From contig CAYWLG010000005.1 of assembly GCA_964459385.1 (NCBI GenBank), positions 186,001 through 250,000 on the forward strand: 64,000 bases of DNA, given 5' to 3'. Below the pieces are notes generated by a model. The model was given only the letters and a program-made list of their open reading frames with translations. It did not search any database and was not told the origin of the DNA. A program made the position numbers and the translations under genes. Shown here one piece after another: positions 61,349 to 64,000 of the stretch; within the stretch, counting starts at the first letter, position 1; each line of letters begins with the position of its first letter. This stretch comes from UBA6107 sp964459385. Its GTDB lineage: Bacteria > Chloroflexota > Anaerolineae > Anaerolineales > Anaerolineaceae.

Positions 61349-63397
61349 TTATTTCACATCTTTGAAGACGTTCCCGCAAAATTCGCAGAAACGCGAGTCC
61401 ACGGCCACTTGTCGCCCACAGGATGGACACGTTTTTGTTTCATAAGAGTCGGTTACTCCTGACTTGGAAGTTCTTATCACCGAACCGCCCATGGGTCCGC
61501 CAATGATGACCGTTCCAGACCCATTAGCGAAACTTGAACTTACGTCCTTTATGGCATCAATGTTGTGTTGAGACATTTGCTGTAAGCGGTCCATTGCATC
61601 TTTCTGGAGATCAAGCAACACTTGCTGGCTGTTCTGATTGCTGGCAAGTAATTTCTCGTACATTTCGCGCTCACGTTGATCCGCTTTTCCTTCAGCAATC
61701 GCACGATACTTTTCTTCAAACACACGGCCAAGTTCCGGCGACTTTTCGGCAGCCATCGCCAGAATTTGTTCTTCACTCATACCTTTTAACAGTTCTGTAC
61801 GTTTCAAATCCTGCAGAATTTTCCCCTGTTCAACAGATGATGCCGCGATCAGTGCCTCGGTGCCTAGAGTGCTTAGTTTATCCAGCCGTTCCAACTCACG
61901 CTTATGCTCAGCATCTTGCCGCGCAATTTCCATATCGATATTAGCACGCGCCTCAGCCAAACGTCGGTTCATGGCCAGTTCAGCTTCTTGATTTTCGAGA
62001 AGCATTTTTTCTTTCTTCAGCTTGATCAAGAGGTCAATATCATCCTCAGCTTCAGCTTTTTCAAGGTCGTCGTACATTTTTCGACGGCGAATATCTGCCT
62101 GCCATTTTTCTTCTTCAATCTGAATAGAAAGACCAGCCCGTTTTCGCTCCAATTCAAGCCGGAAATCTTGTTCTTGAACAGCAAGTTCCCCTGTTGATTT
62201 AATCTCTATCGCACGCAATTGGAATTTTTCATCAACTTCAGTTTTGGCCAGCAAGAAAGCCCGCGCGCGATCGTGATCTTCTGCCTCTTCACGCCATCCT
62301 CGCAGTAAGTCTTCACGATCTTTTTTAGCCAGCAATTTTTCACGGTCAATACTATCCAGGAATTTTTCAAAATCGGCTTCGCTGCGAACATCGTCCATTT
62401 TTGAAGACAAAGCGGCCTGGTGAATACGGCGATTTAATTCGGCCAATTTCTCATCTTTTTCAATTTTGGAAGTTCTCTCCGCGAGGTCAAATAGATCGAC
62501 ACTTTTCTGCAACTCGAGAACGTCTTCTTTGCCATTCAACTCAGCAAGACCTTCTTCGACGATCAGGGAATATTTCCCTTTGATCCCCTTAATTTTGTCG
62601 AAGGTCTCAAGATCCATTTCAACAGTTCTCAGAAATACCAGCTTTAAACCATATTGCGCAAAGGTAATACGTAAGGCCTCTTCTACGGCAAGTTCCAATT
62701 CTTTGCGAGTAGACGGATTTTCCACCAATTGTTCAAGGGTATGATCTTGCAAGTATTTGTTCGCTGTATAGGCGATTTCAGGTTCGATGTAGGCTTTTAG
62801 ATCGTCTGTTGAATAACGCTCGCGATTACTAAGGGCCGAGACAAGGAACTTTGAGGCATTTTCGACCTCTACCACTATGCGCATACTGAGACTGATTGGT
62901 AACGGGTCGGAGGTAAACCGGTTTTGGATGGGAATTACAATTTCTTTGGGAGATGTTTCAACAAGCAATGCAGTAACAGTTTTGGGTACTCCAGACAGCC
63001 AATTGGCTACCGTCTTTCCAACCGAATCTAGAGTATAAACGCCGGGGGGCAAGATTTCTTGGGCTGTGCTGTTGCTAACGATCAAAGCCTGTGTGCCAAT
63101 TTCTACTTCGAGTTTTTTACTCAACAACCCTGGTAGATCAGAGACATTTATTTTTATGGCAAAATCATTGTCGCGTCTCGCCCAATGATTGCCGTGTAAT
63201 TCAGCTTCCTCATTGGCAGCCAGTGGGCGCCCGCACTTTTTACAAAAAGTGGCGTCATTTGCATTATCAGCCCCACAAACGCTGCATTTCTTACCCGTCC
63301 CACCTGCCAGAGGGCTTCCGCACTTGCTGCAATATCTAGCATCAGAATTATTCACAAAATCACATACCGTGCATTTCTTACCAAATAGAGGACTCAT
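61349..63397 (-). CDS. Zinc-ribbon / SPFH-like / coiled-coil scaffold protein
   Basis: A 682-aa cytoplasmic protein. Two N-terminal zinc ribbons (Cys 9, 12, 23, 26 and 38, 41, 52, 55) precede an SPFH/band-7-like part (about 75-285; GVYTLDSVGKTV, SLSMRIVVEVENASKF and ALRITFAQYGLKLVFLRTVE are typical), a 270-residue charged coiled coil (about 285-560), a Gly/Ser-rich linker and a third zinc ribbon (CPSCGRQVAVDSRFCEFCG). No TM helix. It should build an oligomeric scaffold for membrane microdomains or for the kinases. The start at 63397 has GGAG upstream. Confidence 0.82.
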   Translation of the reverse strand: MSPLFGKKCTVCDFVNNSDARYCSKCGSPLAGGTGKKCSVCGADNANDATFCKKCGRPLAANEEAELHGNHWARRDNDFAIKINVSDLPGLLSKKLEVEIGTQALIVSNSTAQEILPPGVYTLDSVGKTVANWLSGVPKTVTALLVETSPKEIVIPIQNRFTSDPLPISLSMRIVVEVENASKFLVSALSNRERYSTDDLKAYIEPEIAYTANKYLQDHTLEQLVENPSTRKELELAVEEALRITFAQYGLKLVFLRTVEMDLETFDKIKGIKGKYSLIVEEGLAELNGKEDVLELQKSVDLFDLAERTSKIEKDEKLAELNRRIHQAALSSKMDDVRSEADFEKFLDSIDREKLLAKKDREDLLRGWREEAEDHDRARAFLLAKTEVDEKFQLRAIEIKSTGELAVQEQDFRLELERKRAGLSIQIEEEKWQADIRRRKMYDDLEKAEAEDDIDLLIKLKKEKMLLENQEAELAMNRRLAEARANIDMEIARQDAEHKRELERLDKLSTLGTEALIAASSVEQGKILQDLKRTELLKGMSEEQILAMAAEKSPELGRVFEEKYRAIAEGKADQREREMYEKLLASNQNSQQVLLDLQKDAMDRLQQMSQHNIDAIKDVSSSFANGSGTVIIGGPMGGSVIRTSKSGVTDSYETKTCPSCGRQVAVDSRFCEFCGNVFKDVK

Positions 63398-63414
63398 TTT
63401 TCTCTCCTTTTTTA

Positions 63415-64000
63415 TCAACTTAACCTAGAGCGATCATAAAAGCTGTCGTTGAAAACTTGCAATTGATTTTCAATTTTGTTGATGTCTTCGACATTCACAT
63501 TTGGGATAGCGAATTGAAAAGCTTCGGTCATCAAGCCTAATACCTTGGATTCTTGCAAAGAAAGTTCTTCCTGATCCAAAAGCCGTTGCCACTCAATATC
63601 AGTTACTGTCATCTGGGTCAGGTAAAATGGTTTCGTGTTTGATACATCAAGAACTTTTTTTTGTTTTTCCTCCAGTGATTTTTCCAGCTCTTTAATTTTT
63701 AATGCAAGTACGGTCTGACCTTCGTCATACAACTTTGCTCTAGAATTATTCAAAATTTCACTTACATGCTTCAATTCCATAGCACATTGCTGGCGAACTA
63801 GTTTATCCACCTCAGATCTCATCTCCAGCCCAACCAGCTTCCCTGAGTTAACCCCTGCAAGGCCATTCTTTGCAAGCATGACAGTTTCTTTTTTGTCAAC
63901 TAGCTTTCTGATGGAATGTAGAAGAAGAGAAATGATCAACCCCCAAATGCCGACGAGTGATCCTATGATTTCACCACTCGTGAGATCAAAACCGAAGCGA
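63415..64000 (-). CDS. Membrane-anchored coiled-coil protein (5' end beyond the window)
   Basis: The reading frame is open from the window edge; at least 194 aa are visible. A TM helix (GEIIGSLVGIWGLIISLLLHS) near the edge is followed by a basic stretch (IRKLVDKKE) and a helical, coiled-coil-prone region (HVSEILNNSRAKLYDE ... ALKIKELEKSLEEKQKKV). A TTG at 63939 could be read as a start, but that would cut the TM helix and the frame continues without a stop, so I treat the gene as partial. It precedes the SPFH-like gene by 17 bases and probably belongs to the same operon. Family not recognised. Confidence 0.68.
   Translation of the reverse strand, partial: RFGFDLTSGEIIGSLVGIWGLIISLLLHSIRKLVDKKETVMLAKNGLAGVNSGKLVGLEMRSEVDKLVRQQCAMELKHVSEILNNSRAKLYDEGQTVLALKIKELEKSLEEKQKKVLDVSNTKPFYLTQMTVTDIEWQRLLDQEELSLQESKVLGLMTEAFQFAIPNVNVEDINKIENQLQVFNDSFYDRSRLS

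Overview
The window looks like chromosomal DNA of an anaerobic Chloroflexota, most likely Anaerolineae. This is inferred from gene content only: Ser/Thr kinases fused to formylglycine-generating-enzyme-like (FGE) domains, a DUF2785 protein, and catabolic operons mixing molybdenum hydroxylases, Old-Yellow-Enzyme reductases and acyl-CoA enzymes. No rRNA or intact tRNA is present, so the assignment is tentative. By eye most of the window is near 50% GC; the leucine-rich-repeat (LRR) stretch at 45.9-49.0 kb is clearly AT-richer.

1-20 kb, all on the minus strand, is catabolic. Operon 1 (7.4 to 0 kb) starts with a GntR/FCD regulator behind a striking AT palindrome. It encodes a three-subunit molybdenum hydroxylase, split by an SCP2-TudS-like fusion, a cyclase-family hydrolase and a DRE-TIM aldolase/synthase. 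Operon 2 (16.8 to 7.5 kb) has an IclR regulator, SDR, PfkB kinase, KDPG-type aldolase, OYE-type reductase, CoA-transferase, crotonase, FAH-family hydrolase and Zn-alcohol dehydrogenase. An alpha/beta hydrolase and a fumarate-reductase-like flavoprotein with a clear terminator lie upstream. Sugar-acid and cyclic or enoyl-CoA chemistry both fit; the substrate cannot be named.

20-36 kb is mixed: an ATP-grasp protein, a thioredoxin-CcdA fusion, a LysR/YeiH pair, DUF2785, a CPA-type antiporter with a TrkA domain, a small gene broken by an in-frame TAG, DegV, a three-gene cassette (FAD oxidoreductase, GxGYxYP protein, GPH symporter) and a polytopic membrane protein.

36-44 kb holds an ECF sigma factor, its putative anti-sigma partner and a MacAB-type exporter with two secreted proteins. 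It is bracketed by two decayed copies of one repeat in the same orientation.

44-64 kb is the most unusual part: one long minus-strand array encoding a TM/coiled-coil protein (cut by the window edge), a zinc-ribbon/SPFH-like coiled-coil protein, a VWA protein and seven Ser/Thr kinases. Each kinase has a different C-terminal module: five FGE-like domains without the catalytic cysteines, one extracellular family-5 solute-binding domain and one long LRR domain. The LRR kinase appears to continue into the next ORF through a -1 shift at an A7 run, and two FGE kinases share a 570-bp tract in which I find no difference. I infer a multi-input membrane signalling array diversified by recombination.
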